The position numbers and the translations under genes are program-made. Source: Sphaerulina vaccinii (taxonomy: Eukaryota; Ascomycota; Dothideomycetes; Mycosphaerellales; Mycosphaerellaceae). From it: DNA of 64,000 bases. The notes below the pieces were generated by a model. It searched no databases, had not been told where the DNA came from, and saw nothing but the letters and a program-made list of their open reading frames with translations. Below, piece after piece: positions 10,875 to 21,676 of this stretch (position 1 is its first letter; the number at the start of each line of letters is the position of its first letter). The stretch spans positions 1,364,001-1,428,000 of the forward strand of contig JAKUDP010000011.1 in assembly GCA_022570795.1 (NCBI GenBank), in the 5' to 3' direction.

Positions 10875-12164
10875 TTAGAGCAGACCAAAGATGGCTGCAA
10901 CGACACCAAGAACACCAGTGGCTCCTGGTATGATCATTGGGTGGGCTGCGCTGGAGGAGCTGGCGCTTGTACCAGCGGTGCTGGTTCCATCACCAGGGTC
11001 AGTCTTACCCGTGCACTCGAATTGTCCCTTGATGGCCTCAGTGCTGCCAGCTTCGCCTTGGAACGTGGTGCAGGCGGCGGAAATGTCACCAGTGGACAGC
11101 AAAGTGAATGCACCGCGGACATCGCTAAGGGCCGGGAGCTCAACACTGCGAGGTTGTCAGTTACAGAAAGTCAATGGATGGTAAAGCGCAACTTACGTTG
11201 TGAATGCACCAGTGAAGTCAAGAGCACCACCAACGGTGGCGAGCTTGGGGAAGCCGTTGATGCCCTCGAGAGCGGAATTGTTGGCGATTTGGAAGCCACC
11301 GCCGATGGTAGTCAGCTCTGGAAGCGTGATGTTGCTGAGCTTGTCGTTGCTAACAAAGGCGAGAGAGCCACCAACATCGGTCAAGTTTGGAGCAGAGAAG
11401 CTCTCGAAGTAATTGCCGTAGAATCCTAGCGAGCCATTGACCGATGCAAGAGATGGAACAGACACCGAGGTCAAGTTTCGGATGGTGATGTTAAAAGCCC
11501 AGAGCAAATTTGGGAACTCGGCCACAAGGTCGGCGCCGTTGTTGGAGAATGTCAATGACTCAGTGACGTTTCCGAGCTGCATGTTGACAGACTGAAGGAA
11601 TCGGTTGTTTCCAATGTAGATGGTGTCAGCGACTTGGAGGTTGATGCCGTCCAGGGATGCAAGCTCGGTGTTATCAATGTTGAGTTCTTGTACTTCTTGC
11701 ACACCTGTGTTGGAGAATGTGAGACCTTGAAGCGCTGGCAGAGCAACCCAGTCAATTTTCGTGACCTTGGCCAGCTTTGGGAAGCTGAGAGTCGAGAGAA
11801 TAGTCAACTGGTTGAGCTGGAAGTTCCTGCCAATCTCCTCGAGGTCTGGCGCCGAAAGAGAACCCATTCCAGTGACATTGTTGGCAATGAGGTCCTCCTC
11901 AATCATCGTAACGCCGGCAAGGTTGATGTTGTCGGTCGTGCTGCTGTCAATGGCGATGGAGCCTTGGACTGTCGAACAGCTCGCGAGGGCGGTCGCGTCG
12001 GCGGCGCTCTGAATGGTGGTGGTAGAGCCAGACTCTCCGCATTGTGCTGCCCAACTCCATTAGCCACTGCGCGTGCATTGGAGTATACAGTGTTGTCCAT
12101 TGTACTCACCCACTGCGCTTGCTGCCAGGGCCAAAGCCGGTACGATGTACCTGAAGGCGGCCAT
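10875..12164 (-). CDS. ecm33: GPI-anchored cell-wall protein Ecm33/Sps2 family, 391 aa
   Basis: Ecm33-type proteins sit on the plasma membrane and wall and are needed for wall integrity and mannoprotein organisation. Exons 12110..12164, 11197..12046 and 10875..11145 join exactly (donors GTGAGT and GTAAGT; CTGAC branch in intron 2). The order is: a signal peptide (MAAFRYIVPALALAASAVA); a CGESG start; receptor-L-like leucine-rich repeats (SLSAPDLEEIG, TLSFPKLAKVTKID, NNRFLQSVNMQLG, LPELTTIGGGFQIANN, FPKLATVGGALDFTG); conserved Cys pairs near the end (AACTTF, FECTGK); a Ser/Thr-rich spacer; and a hydrophobic GPI signal (GVLGVVAAIFGLL). Many N-x-S/T sites support secretion. The first intron falls just after the signal-peptide codons. 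Confidence 0.95.
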
Positions 12165-14611
12165 TGTATCTTTTCTGCCGCGACGCGGGTAACTGTTGCA
12201 CGACTGATCAGCGCCGTGTTCTGCGAGGGTTCACGTCGACGCGTCCATGTTTGAAGGTGGTGTAGGGATGATTTCGAGGTGTTGGGCGACGGCGCAAGTG
12301 CCGAAGGATGATGGCCTGATGCTGCTGCTGCCGATAAGTGCTGGCCGTGTTGGGACTCACCTCTCTCTTAACACTGCTGGCTCGTGGAACGTTGGGCGTG
12401 GGTCGTCGAAGAATCAATGTAAACAATCCGGGCAAGTCGTCAATGTATGTTGACGTTGTTGAGCACGAGAAGCGAGTGTGGTGAAGATGAAAGCAGCAGT
12501 AATGCACGACCTGACAACGAGCGAAGGTGCGTGGGTGAGAGTGGCTTTCCAAGGCGAGAGCAGAGGTTGGCAAGAATCTGGCGGAATAAAGGGGAGGCAC
12601 TTCCTGGTTGTGCGCATTGGCCGCGTGTCGCCCTGAATCACCCTTGCAAATTTCTGCTACTGTTGATTCGCTGAGGCGCCACTCTCAATGTTTTGAGAGA
12701 GCTTTCGCCTCACAAGACTCTTGGTGCTGCACCTCTTTTTGCTTGACAACAGTTTCGAACTCACAAGGACCAGACTTGCCATACCTGCATGAACGACTTG
12801 GTCCAGCTTGCCGTCGACCTCTGTGCAACCAGCGACCTGCTCCTCCCTTTGCTCCGCGGACGCCTCTCCGACCCGGCTTCAGTGGTCGTGTGCTGCGTCC
12901 GTTCACGATTGCTGATGCGGCTCTGTGGATCACAACGTTTTGACAGAATTGCGAGCAACCACTCCCCTGTCTGTCACTCATCTCGAGTGTCTTCGTTTAT
13001 CAGCGCAGACTCCACACCTATCTTTCACGGACGATCACACAACTTCATCTGGTCTCCACTCACGTCTACAGCTATCACAGGATATTCTACGACTTCGCAT
13101 CGGCATTGGATCTGGGACCTGAACGCGTAGCTTGTGGCAGCTCGAGCAAACCTTCCGCCACGCAATAGAGGCAAAACCAGGATCCACCATCGACGTTTTC
13201 CTGCATTCGGAAAGACGCTGCATGTGCTTGTGGCTAGTACACAGCTCCACTTTCTTATCTAACCGCTCACGATCGCTGGTGGCGGCGGCTAGACCACATT
13301 GAAGTTGTGGTGCACGAACTGCTTCAACGACATCCAAAGAATTCCAAGAATCTGAGGCGAGTGTTCAGGTTCGGTGTTGACGATTTGCAGGCATCTGTGA
13401 GCATCCGAAATTACCGACTGACAGTTACATCATATATGACCTCCATAGGACTTCACAATATCGCTTCCCCAACCCCACGACCTCATCAACATGAGTGCTC
13501 AATTGCGAAGATACAAGCTACCTACCAAGCATATCTTGCTTCGAAGCTGTTGAGAAGCATGTTCCAGCTTGCGCCAGACGAGCTCCACTGAGCTCTTATC
13601 CTTGATCGTGCGTGCGTCTGGAGAACACGCGAGCACTGAACCCTGTTCTGTCCTCAGGCAATGGCAAGTCTCGAAATGGCCAACACTCGGTCGTCTTCTC
13701 GCACGAGGCGACGTCAAAATAGACGGCGACCCACGAGCAGAGAAAACTTTGAAAGCTTCCAAAGTCCAGATGACGGCTCGGCAGTCCCTGAACCAGCTAG
13801 ATCAAGGTATGTTCGAATCAAAAGCTATGTAATGTTATTGAGCAGTAAACAGTGCGAAGAGTCGTGCTCGTCGCATCGACGGCACTGCTGACGTGGACGC
13901 TATACCAAGACAGTCTGCAGTCGTGGACTGCCAAAGCTGTGGTGACATACAGTGGCGGCAGTCCAGACCACCTCCAGGACGATGACACCTCGGCGTGGCA
14001 AGAAGTCAACCACAATGTACTTGTCCTTCCAAACATCTTGCATAGGCTACTGGTGCGCTGCAGTACGCGTGAGCACAGGCGACCAACGAGGACAGACGTA
14101 TGAACGTGAGTGAGCACGAAACACTGATTTGTTGCTAGGGCTGTGCACGATACGCGCGGGACTACATGCGCCTGCGATTCATTTGCTCAGGCTGAGCAGA
14201 GTCGCTCACTGCCTACATCTGCGTACTAAGGACGAAGAAACGTCCTGCAGGTGCAGATCACAACGAAGCTCTTGGCCTTGTCATCACGCGTATTATGGAG
14301 AGTTTTGCATTGCAACTTCCAATTACCGCTCTCTGTTCGGAAGCAAGGTTATCTCTCTGTTGCTGGACCATCCAGTACCACAATCATCACGCAGAGGATG
14401 CAGACCCCAACGGCCAGGCCAGTATTCAATCTGACTACGCTTTTGTGTTGCTGGACCTTACAACATCGTTGTCGATGTTAACACATCGGTAACCCATTGG
14501 GCTTCGGATAGCCCTCCCATCAAGACATCTCGGACTACCAGATCGCTTGACGTCGGACCTATGGGTTCAAGCTATCTGGAGCTTCTGTGGCGTTGCCATT
14601 TGACGAAGCCT
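12165..14611. other. gene-poor stretch of 2.4 kb
   Basis: Several overlapping short frames occur on both strands, none with family likeness. The best are a minus ATG frame at 12685-12981 (99 codons with stop) and a plus frame from ATG 13661 (SSSRTRRRQNRRRPTSREN...) that meets a GTATGT donor near 13807 and could be a small basic protein. The first few hundred bases are the promoter of the Ecm33 gene. A long non-coding transcript or decayed genes are possible. Confidence 0.4.
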
Positions 14612-15638
14612 TCACCACCATTTGGTCCTCTCCGCAATGATCCGCATGACTGCCTCAATCTTACCAACCATCTTGTACAAGTCACCAACCTTCAACTCGT
14701 ACTGCTCAACCGGATCAAGCGTCTCGCGAATTGCAGCCTTGATATCGGTGAGTAGTCGGATCTGGTAGTCCTTGACCTGCTGAGTCGATCGCTTCGTAAG
14801 CACATCCTCACGGCATAGGAGGAGTGATGAGTTGGTCCCAGATGAGTGTGCGACTGTCACACTGGTGCTCGTCTTTGTCAAGCTAAAGTGGATGTCTTTC
14901 CACCACTCAGGAGACCGTCCGGCATGAGCAGTCTTGATGTTGATGCTGAAGTGATGATGGCAATGTCGGCGGCGCTGAGGCTGTAGAGAAAGAAGAGCGA
15001 CCCTGGGTCGATAGCGAGCGTGCCCTTGGTCTCCCTACGCGGTGGCTTGGTGTACAGCAAAACGAGCTCGAAACGGCAGGTCTTGAAGAACTCGGTAAGA
15101 ACTTCATTCCTCATCATCTTGCTGAGTCTGCCCAGTGTTAGTGACGATATGGTCTGCGGTGTCGACGAAGCAGAGCAAGGCTTACCTGGCAAGGGGTGGC
15201 TGATTAGGACGATACAGAGCTCTGGGAAAGTCGCAGAAGTAGAAGCCGTAGATTCGAGTTCTGAGTTCAGCGGGAAGTTCTTCAAACTTGTGGAAGGTTG
15301 GCGAATCATCATCACGTTCCAAGACAGATCTGAGCTGCAGCAAATCAACTGTACCGTCCCGGCTCGAAAAGGGAGTTGCAATACTCACCAATGGAATGCT
15401 TGCTTTCTTCGGCTTCTCCAATAATTTTCTTGCCGTGACATATTTCAGTAACTCCTCCCTCTCCATATTCCTGTGCTCAAGTTGCCTTCTTGTAGGCAAC
15501 CTTTAGCATGGCATCAGTAAGCCACGTCTGTGGGCAGTAGTATCCGGCTGTGGTGAGGATGTTGCGAAGCTTTGCCCGGGTGTAGCCCGAGTAAGTGTTG
15601 AAGCGCCAGTAGGTGTCATTGCTGCGTTCTATCGACAT
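14612..15638 (-). pseudogene. F-box-like family copy 1, frameshifted
   Basis: This resembles the intact family member at 23039-23987. From ATG 15638 it reads SNDTYWRFNTYSGYTRAKLRNIL, equivalent to the N-terminal YWR block. It hits a stop in LKVAYKKAT and continues one frame over as LEHRNMEREELLKYV, a one-base slip near 15480. A GTGAGT intron (about 15336-15389) and a GTAAGC intron (about 15130-15185) join normally around the core FEELPAELRTRIYGFYF and the QPPLAR/LSKMMRNEVLTEFF block. A second slip near 14955 separates SAADIAIIT from FSINIKTAHAGRSPEWW. The C-terminus ends LDPVEQYELKVGDLYKMV...ERTKWW. Unusually short introns (about 30 nt at the first slip) would be needed to save the frame, so I call it broken. 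A sequencing error is the other explanation. Confidence 0.65.
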
Positions 15639-16204
15639 GATCTCGAAGCGCCGTGCTAATCTGGTACGATCGTGTTAGATAAGTCGAATGTTTGGAGGGT
15701 TGCAGTCGTGCTGTGGATATTGTGTCATGTATGTGCTGTTGTGTTGTGATCGAGAAGAAGTTATAGTGGGCCAGAAGTTCAATGACTCCTCGTCGATTGT
15801 GAGTGAATGATCGTTGGCAGGTGAACGAGCAACGAAAGCTCGAATTCACTTCATCATAATCTTCGCCTCTATCTTACCTGCATCTGCCTAGGCACAATAG
15901 CTGGCATCAACAATAGCTTCTTCGTCGTAGAGAAGTTGCATTCGTGGTGACATAGCTGGCTCGTAGAGCCAAACATGTTCGGTTCAGCTGTCATGGCTAA
16001 CTGCTCAGAAGCTCGGAAAGCCATATTTTAAGAATATTGCTAATTCACCTTTCTGCAGAGTGTGATCTGTCGCTGATAGTTATCAGGAGGCAAACTTCCA
16101 AACATTAGCATCCAAACATTAGCATACCCACTGTAAGCATCGAGTAGCTTCTTCGTGGCCACGGTAAAGGCACCTCATCGCCGTCCCAGTAGTTTCGGGC
16201 AACC
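15639..16204. other. intergenic
   Basis: 5' flank of the broken copy on the minus strand. A small repeat (ccaaacattagcat, twice) lies near 16096-16124. No gene seen. Confidence 0.5.
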
Positions 16205-16860
16205 CTAAGGCACCTTAACTCGATTTGACTGCTGGGTTGTATCTGTCTCAGGAAAGCGCTTGAGAATTGTATGGCGCACGAGCTTGAGATCTAGCGATGT
16301 GGATGATGACTTTACGAAGGAGAACGTCTCATATCGTAGAAGTCGCCCATCTCCATCTATCCTTTCCCGCCCTGGCCACGATATCATCCAGAACCTTCCG
16401 AACCTTCTTCTCGATTCTCTTGGATCGATGTTGAGTATAGGGAAGATAATTCGCCACCGTAAGCTCATCAAGCTTCACCTCATATTTTGGTCCTTCCTGA
16501 CTGATGATGATGTCCATGGGACAGCCTGGAAAGTATCCATGCTGAACAGGTCCAGTGAAGCCCTTGAAGTCGATCGTAAACTTCCGCACATCCTCACTCG
16601 ATCATGTCTGCCTCTGGAAGGCGCTTGGGAATTGTATGTCGCACGAGCTTGAGGTCTGACACCGTGGATTATGACTTAGCGATAGAGAACGTGAACCTCC
16701 GTGACACATCTCTGGAAGATTGCTCGGGACTGCATGGGGCACGGTCTTGATGGACGATATCGTGGATGATGGCTCGGTGGAGGAGAACATCGACGTAAAG
16801 TTCAAACACATACCATAATACAAACTTTGATATCCAGATACAGCCTTGAAACAGCATGAT
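16205..16860 (-). pseudogene. debris of the F-box-like family with a thrice-repeated exon piece
   Basis: No intact frame remains. On the minus strand 16589..16330 encodes a C-terminal block (PKYEVKLDELTVANYL ... KKVRKVLDDIVARAGKDR) matching the end of copy 2 (AIEKEVRKVLDGIVARDGKDG). Around it the same roughly 90 bp segment recurs: near 16241-16330, 16607-16690 and, more diverged, 16701-16800. On the minus strand the first two read DLKLVRHTILKRFPETD and DLKLVRHTIPKRLPEAD. Stops and shifts interrupt all of them. Confidence 0.6.
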
Positions 16861-16992
16861 CTAGGCTGTTCTTGTGAACACCACGCTCACTGCTCAGCCT
16901 CGATATCATACACTCTCACGACCTCGCCTCTCCACCACGCTCACGTCTCCACCCTTATGATTGTGAGAAAGTTATGCCCCTACTAAGAGACA

Positions 16993-17953
16993 TCATGTCG
17001 CAAGGCCCCTCTCCCAAGCACGTCTAAGATCGTAGAGATCGCCTGCCTTCAATCCGTCCTTCCCGTCTCGAGCCACAATACCATCTAGGACCTTCCGGAC
17101 CTCCTTTTCGATTGCAGTCCTCTGCGTCGCCTTGACAGTGTCGGTCTGATGAGATGTGCGGGGCTCAACCTCAATCTCGTACGTTGGGCCCTCATTGCTG
17201 ATCCTGATGAGTATAGGGTAACTGAAGGTCAAGTCTCGAGCGCCTCCAGAGTAATAGAGTGGCAGATGCATGGAAACACTGAATAGCCCCAAGATGAACT
17301 GCTGAAGTCTGATTGATGAAGTGCGTGAGTTTGCTTTCAAACTTCAGCCGATTGAAGAGCGGACCGGCTGGTGCTGCCAGTGCGGTACTTTGCACCATGG
17401 GGAAGTCGAAGGTGCAGTTGTGATAGAACAGTCCTAGGGTTTCTGCTCTGATCGTGTTACTGACCATCGTAATCGGCGGCTGGATTGGGGCATAGATTGG
17501 TTGATGAAAGTCGGCGAAGTGGAGTTCGTAGATCTTGTTCCGCATCTCGGCTGGAAGCTCCTGGAATCTGTGAAAGCTAGGATTGTCGTCTGCGTCGGTG
17601 AGTAGCTTGAGCAATTCTTCTCGTTGGCCCTTGCGCCGTCCTGTAATGACATGAGCCGCATAGATACCGCGACGCTCCAGTATCTCCTGAAGCTCATGGT
17701 TCTTCAGGTTGCCGTACGACTGCAAGCCTCGGTTGGAGTGATCGAGAGCGGCATGAAGCTTCTGACCGTTTGCACTCTTATTGATATAGTAATTACGCTG
17801 AGCGAGTATCCGCCTGATGTCCCTCAGTTCGACAGGGTCGCCATTGGAGACCTTCCAGTAGTCGTCATCTCTGATGTGCTGTCGACTATTGCTACGAGCC
17901 TCATCATCGCGGTGGCCGGCGTGGCCGAAATGGCCGAGGGCAGAGTGCGCCAT
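16993..17953 (-). pseudogene. F-box-like family copy 2, one frameshift
   Basis: It starts at ATG 17953 (MAHSALGHFGHAGH). The N-terminal half has the family pattern: DYWKVSNGDPVELRDIRRIL, then LHAALDHSNRGLQSYG and LKNHELQEILERRGI (two SAP-like helical repeats). These are followed by NPSFHRFQELPAEMRNKIYELHF, QPPITMVSNTIRAETLGLFYHNC and FNRLKFESKLTHFINQT. Near 17290 the frame changes: HLGAIQ runs into another frame that continues HLPLYYSGGARDLTFSYPI and ends DLYDLRRAWERGLAT. No intron of sensible size and phase bridges this. With a restored base the copy would be near full length, so it is either a young pseudogene or a sequencing slip. Confidence 0.65.
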
Positions 17954-18127
17954 CTGGTCGTGTCGATAACGTGCACGGTAGTGTCGAACCAGCGGTATGT
18001 GGAATGCTTCAGTGAGGCGCTATGTGTCGATGTTGTTTGTGAGGATGTCGAGGTAGTGGTGGTACTTGTTGTTGTCGTCCAGAAGGTTGATGTAATAAGA
18101 GAAGAGAAAGAGGCCGCAGCTCGGACT

Positions 18128-18133
18128 TATATA
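18128..18133 (-). promoter_or_regulatory. TATA-like box upstream of F-box-like copy 2
   Basis: TATATA about 175 bp upstream of ATG 17953, the only such element in the interval. The position is reasonable for a fungal promoter with a long 5' leader. This is inference from sequence alone. Confidence 0.35.
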
Positions 18134-18292
18134 GCCTTCTTGTGGTCGACGTGAGGTGAACGAAGCCTGGAATGAGGCCGGAAGTGAAACTTGATGAAGT
18201 GAAAGAAGTGATCGGGTGACGAAGCCTATGAAAGGCGGCTGAAGTTAAAAATCTTGTGTTATTGTTTCATAGGTAAGATGATACTCTACCTG

Positions 18293-18357
18293 CGTCTTCT
18301 AGCAAGTATCTCTGACCAGTCTCATCGCCTCATCGTTCTCTCATCTCCGAGCTCGGT
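18293..18357 (-). repeat. extragenic relative of the carrier introns (introner-like)
   Basis: On the minus strand it contains gagctcgga, about 30 variable bases and cagagatacttgcta. These are the two best-conserved blocks of the repeated introns at 19165-19290 and 19519-19633, in the same order and spacing. It lies about 220 bp downstream of the carrier stop codon, in the same orientation. Confidence 0.55.
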
Positions 18358-18572
18358 ACCCTAGTAGTCTCTACTCTCAGGAAGATACTCAGTCATTTAC
18401 TCCTCGAACGCCATGCTATGCTGCAATACTATGCTCGCTGTGTCATGCATTTCAAATCATCTCCGCCACGCCATATGTGCAATGTCTCTCTTCTGTCTCT
18501 TCGCTTCGCATCGTCAGGAGTCCGCCTCTCTTGGCTTGGTCACTAACAGTCCGCAGAGATACTCGCCTCTTC

Positions 18573-19974
18573 TCACCGGATCTTCGCCTGCAGTTCCCTC
18601 CCTTCCTCCTGCAATTTGCCAATGGCAGCCTTAATCGACTCAAAAGTCAACATAGTCGTCATGGCCGCTGGAACAGCTCTCAGCATGTTCGTCCCCATGC
18701 CATTGTAGAACGCTCGCCATCCTTCTTCCTTCAAAATGATTCGAAACGTGTCCAGCACACCTCGATACCTCGGCTGATAAGCCACACCATCAGTATTTGC
18801 AATCGGTCTTGAGCTTACACTCTGACTGTGTGTACCTACACCGTTATGCGCGTATTCCGGATGTAATCTCTGCTGCGTCTGAAGTCTTGTTCGTAGAACT
18901 TCATGGGGATAGGTTGCCGAGGTGGCGCAGACTTTTGAGAGAAACGTGGCAGCGAGGATTCCGAAGGTGTTCTGAGCTTCCTGGCCGGAGGGTGAGGCGC
19001 CCATTTCTACGCCGGTGAATTGCTGTTTGAAGTATTCGTATAGTGGGAATTGGATTGCGACGTGCGTAAGGCCGAGGAGAGCGGGAGCGAGTCCGGAGTA
19101 GAAAGCGGCTATGCCTTCGGCTCTGTACATTTGTCTTGCAGCGTCCATTGTGCTAGAATAGTGCCTGAAATAGTAGGTTAGCAAGTATCTCTGAAAGTGC
19201 AGGCCGTCCCATCAGTGCCTGACTCCGAGCTCAGCGCCTGAGTGAGTGCGAGCTTGGTGAGACACTAAGGAAATGGCATGATTTGCTTACCAGGGCGTTC
19301 TGGTGCCGTCCGAGGCAGAGCGTGAGACTTGCGACATCAGTCGAGTCTTGATCACCCATATGGGGTTCGTTGTGATTGTGCTGCAGGCTCCGGCTGTGAC
19401 GGAGGCGTATACGCGAGCTACCCACTTGTCTCTGTCCTTCTCGCCATAGCCGTGAGCGTAGAAGTACTCTCTACTGCTGTCATATACAGCCATATAGACC
19501 GCCCAGGTAGGCAGGTACCTAAAAGTGAGTAGAAAGGTTAGCAAGTATCTCTGAAAACGTGGGCCGTCTCATTAGTGTCTGTACTCCAGCTCCACGCCTC
19601 AGTGACTGCGAGCTTGGAGAGACATTTGCTTACCCCAGCAGCATTGGTCCCAGTCCACGGTACATGCCTTTCAGCCCGTCTTGCCGTATGATGAGCCTCG
19701 CCGTCCCCAGCAATCCTCTGTATACAGCGCTCACTGGTGCTCCCGTCCCATGTAGAGCCGGATTCCTGAACGCTCCTTGACCTTGCAACTTCGTCTTGAT
19801 CACATCCAGCGGACAGGTCACTATCCCGCTCGCCATCCCAGCCATTGCGCCTGAGAAAGAGTTGACTCCCGCATTTGAGAGCTTGGTAGACCATATCGCG
19901 ATCTTAGGGTATGGGGAGCGTTGGAGAGTCCCATCTGACTGTGAAGACATGGCAGAACTTCCTGGGTTCTGCAT
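18573..19974 (-). CDS. mitochondrial carrier, NAD/pyrimidine-nucleotide type (Yia6/Ndt1-like), 386 aa
   Basis: SLC25 carriers exchange metabolites across the inner mitochondrial membrane; the closest pattern match is the NAD+ carrier group (Yia6/Yea6). Exons 19634..19974, 19291..19518 and 18573..19164 join in exact phase with GTAAGC donors. The three signature repeats are visible: CPLDVIKTKLQGQG, NPIWVIKTRLMSQ and YPHEVLRTRLQTQQ, each with PxD/E/I-x-x-(K/R)-x-(K/R). Also present are GLKGMYRGLGPMLLGYLPTW and GIAAFYSGLAPALLGLTHVAIQFPLYE. The frame is open upstream of ATG 19974 but lacks another ATG, so 19974 is the start (MQNPGSSAMSSQ). Both introns are related to each other. The substrate is inferred from motif likeness. 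Confidence 0.92.
19165..19290 (-). repeat. intron 2 of the carrier, introner-like copy A (126 bp)
   Basis: On the sense strand it begins gtaagcaaat and ends with a branch-site block cagagatacttgctaacct before the acceptor. Most of its length aligns with intron 1 (19519-19633), including ccaagctcgca, gagctcgga and acggcc blocks. Unrelated introns in one gene normally share only splice signals. Confidence 0.75.
19519..19633 (-). repeat. intron 1 of the carrier, introner-like copy B (115 bp)
   Basis: Same start (gtaagcaaat), same internal blocks (ccaagctcgca, gacggcc) and the same branch block cagagatacttgctaacct as intron 2 of this gene. The branch sequence TGCTAAC is itself part of the repeated element. 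The two differ mainly by small indels near the donor and at the acceptor. Confidence 0.75.
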
Positions 19975-19988
19975 GGCCCGGGCGGGCA

Positions 19989-20018
19989 CTATCGGAGGGA
20001 ATGTCTCTGAACAGTCAT
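19989..20018 (-). promoter_or_regulatory. short upstream ORF before the carrier start
   Basis: ATG at 20018 opens a 9-codon frame (MTVQRHSLR, then TAG) that closes 14 nt before the main ATG 19974. If it lies inside the mRNA leader it could damp translation of the carrier. The transcript start is not known. Confidence 0.3.
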
Positions 20019-20464
20019 ACTCGGAGACTGAGGTGTGGGAATCGATAAAGGTGGCTTAGATTGTCGTCAAAGTGAGAGAGAGTGTGAGCGTGAGAGTGAG
20101 GTTGAACTCGTGGATTTGTTATCGTCTCTAGTCCGAGAAGCGGGGCGGATTTAATGGAGTATGCCGTGCGGTGAATATAGGTGTTCTCTGAAATGTGATC
20201 GTATTGTCGTGAGCGGTAGGAGGTGCGATTGGTGAGCGTAGTCGTTCGAGAATTGGAGAGAGACTGTTGTCGCAGAGAGAAGGTCGCGGATTGTCGTGCT
20301 GCTTTGTCTGAACAAGCTTCGATATCGGCATTGCTGCTTCACCCAATGAGGTTGAAGCGGGAAGGCTGACCTTCGAGAAAGTCTAGTCCATCACGACAGC
20401 AATACCAGCGCAGCACACGAACACACCACTCTCACCTCACACCACACCCTCGATACTCGCAAAC
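20019..20464. other. divergent promoter between the carrier and Qcr7 genes
   Basis: A roughly 450 bp interval between two divergent nuclear genes for mitochondrial proteins. It contains a gtgagagagagtgtgagcgtgagagtgag purine-rich run near 20070-20100 and CCAAT near 20343 (acccaatgag). No extra gene seen. Confidence 0.5.
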
Positions 20465-21095
20465 ATGTCGGTCCCGTCGCTCGCACCCTCTATCATGAAG
20501 AGGCCGTGGCTCATGAAGTGGATGAAGCCATTGAGCCAGTGGTACTTTGACAACGCTGGATACCGGAAGCTGGGATTGAGGTACGCCGCCACAAATGAAA
20601 GGAGGAGATACAGGATGGAAGACGAACGCGCGGAGGCATGAAGGAGGCATGGGAGTGAATATATGGCTAACGCATTGGCTGCGACAGGGCCGATGATCTG
20701 ATTCCAGAGGAGAGCCCAGAGGCACAGCTTGCGCTCAAGCGTCTATCACCAAAGGAGGCCTACGACCGAGTCTTCCGCATGCGACGAGCATTCCAGGTAC
20801 TTCAGAAGAGACACATGATGGTAAATGGAAGGACAATGGGCTGATATACGGACAGTGCTCGCTCGCGCATCAACTTCTCCCTAAGAACGAATGGACCAAG
20901 CCAGAGGATGTACGTTTGCAATACGCCACCTGCAGCGTTCTTTCCAGAGACCGTTGCGTGCTGTACAGAACAGGAGATACTAATATATCACAGGATAAGG
21001 CATACCTGTCACCAATCATGAAGGAAATCGAGATGGAGGCAACGGAACGTGAGGATCTCGAGAACATGCAAATCACCAAGCCAAAGGCCAAATAG
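20465..21095 (+). CDS. qcr7: cytochrome bc1 complex subunit 7 (Qcr7, 14 kDa), 126 aa
   Basis: Qcr7 is a nuclear-encoded matrix-side subunit of respiratory complex III. Exons 20465..20580, 20688..20796, 20856..20909 and 20994..21095 join in exact phase, with donors GTACGC, GTACTT and GTACGT and a GATACTAATATA branch region in the last intron. Hallmarks in order are QWYFDNAGYRKLGLRADDLI, SPEAQLALKRLSPKEAYDRV, FRMRRAFQCSLAHQLLPKNE and WTKPEDDKAYLSPIMKEIE, then a charged tail. The length matches the family (122-130 aa). There is no cleavable presequence, as in other Qcr7 proteins. Confidence 0.96.
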
Positions 21096-21676
21096 ACGAC
21101 ACACGATACCATTGGTGAAGGAGCGAAGGAGGTTGAAGTACGACAAGATGTGTATATATTGCAGCGCGCAGAAGTTTACAGTCTTGCTTTCGCTGAGTGT
21201 GGCATAGAGCAGGGAAATTGATTGTACCAATACCACGAAAAAGCCTCCATTGGTCTTTCCTAAGCCTCGCCGATGTGATCCGAGCCCCATCTGTCGTCAA
21301 GTGGTACCTGAAAGTGGCGATAATACACACTCGGGAGTAGTCTTCGTCTTTGGCCATTGCACCTCTCTAGGTCAGCTGATTTTCGCGTCTGATTCGCGAC
21401 AGCTCGCACCTTCCTCCTTCGTCATCAGGATTCAGGCTGCAACGCTGCAGATCACCACTCCGGCAGATCAACTCCATCTCCTGAACGCTGTTGCTGACCA
21501 ACTCCACTTCTTACGATACGAAAGCAGCTGCTTACACAGACGACGAGATACTGGCGCTCTTACAGTCGTCTCGACGCTTTGCTATCCTTGACCTGAAGTC
21601 ATTGCTTGTAACCACTCCCAAGAGATCATCCCGTACACGTCAGCTCGTGTCAGCTACATCTGCACGAACCATCCAC
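21096..21676. other. intergenic and probable 5' leader
   Basis: The glycosylase frame stays open upstream to about 21491 without an ATG, so the right part is probably leader. Nothing gene-like on the other strand. Confidence 0.5.

Larger units (their letters stand above)
17954..18572. other. intergenic
   Basis: Holds the promoter of the minus-strand copy 2, the introner-related sequence near 18293-18357 and the 3' flank of the mitochondrial carrier gene. Confidence 0.5.

Noticed and set aside
12685..13130. Mirror-image ORFs on both strands
   Set aside because: Overlapping frames of equal size with Arg-rich content and no introns or motifs; typical of non-coding sequence.
15470..15500. A 30-nt intron to rescue copy 1 of the F-box-like family
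   Set aside because: GTTGCC...GCACAG has the right ends but is well below the usual minimum for ascomycete introns (about 45 nt) and lacks a good branch site.
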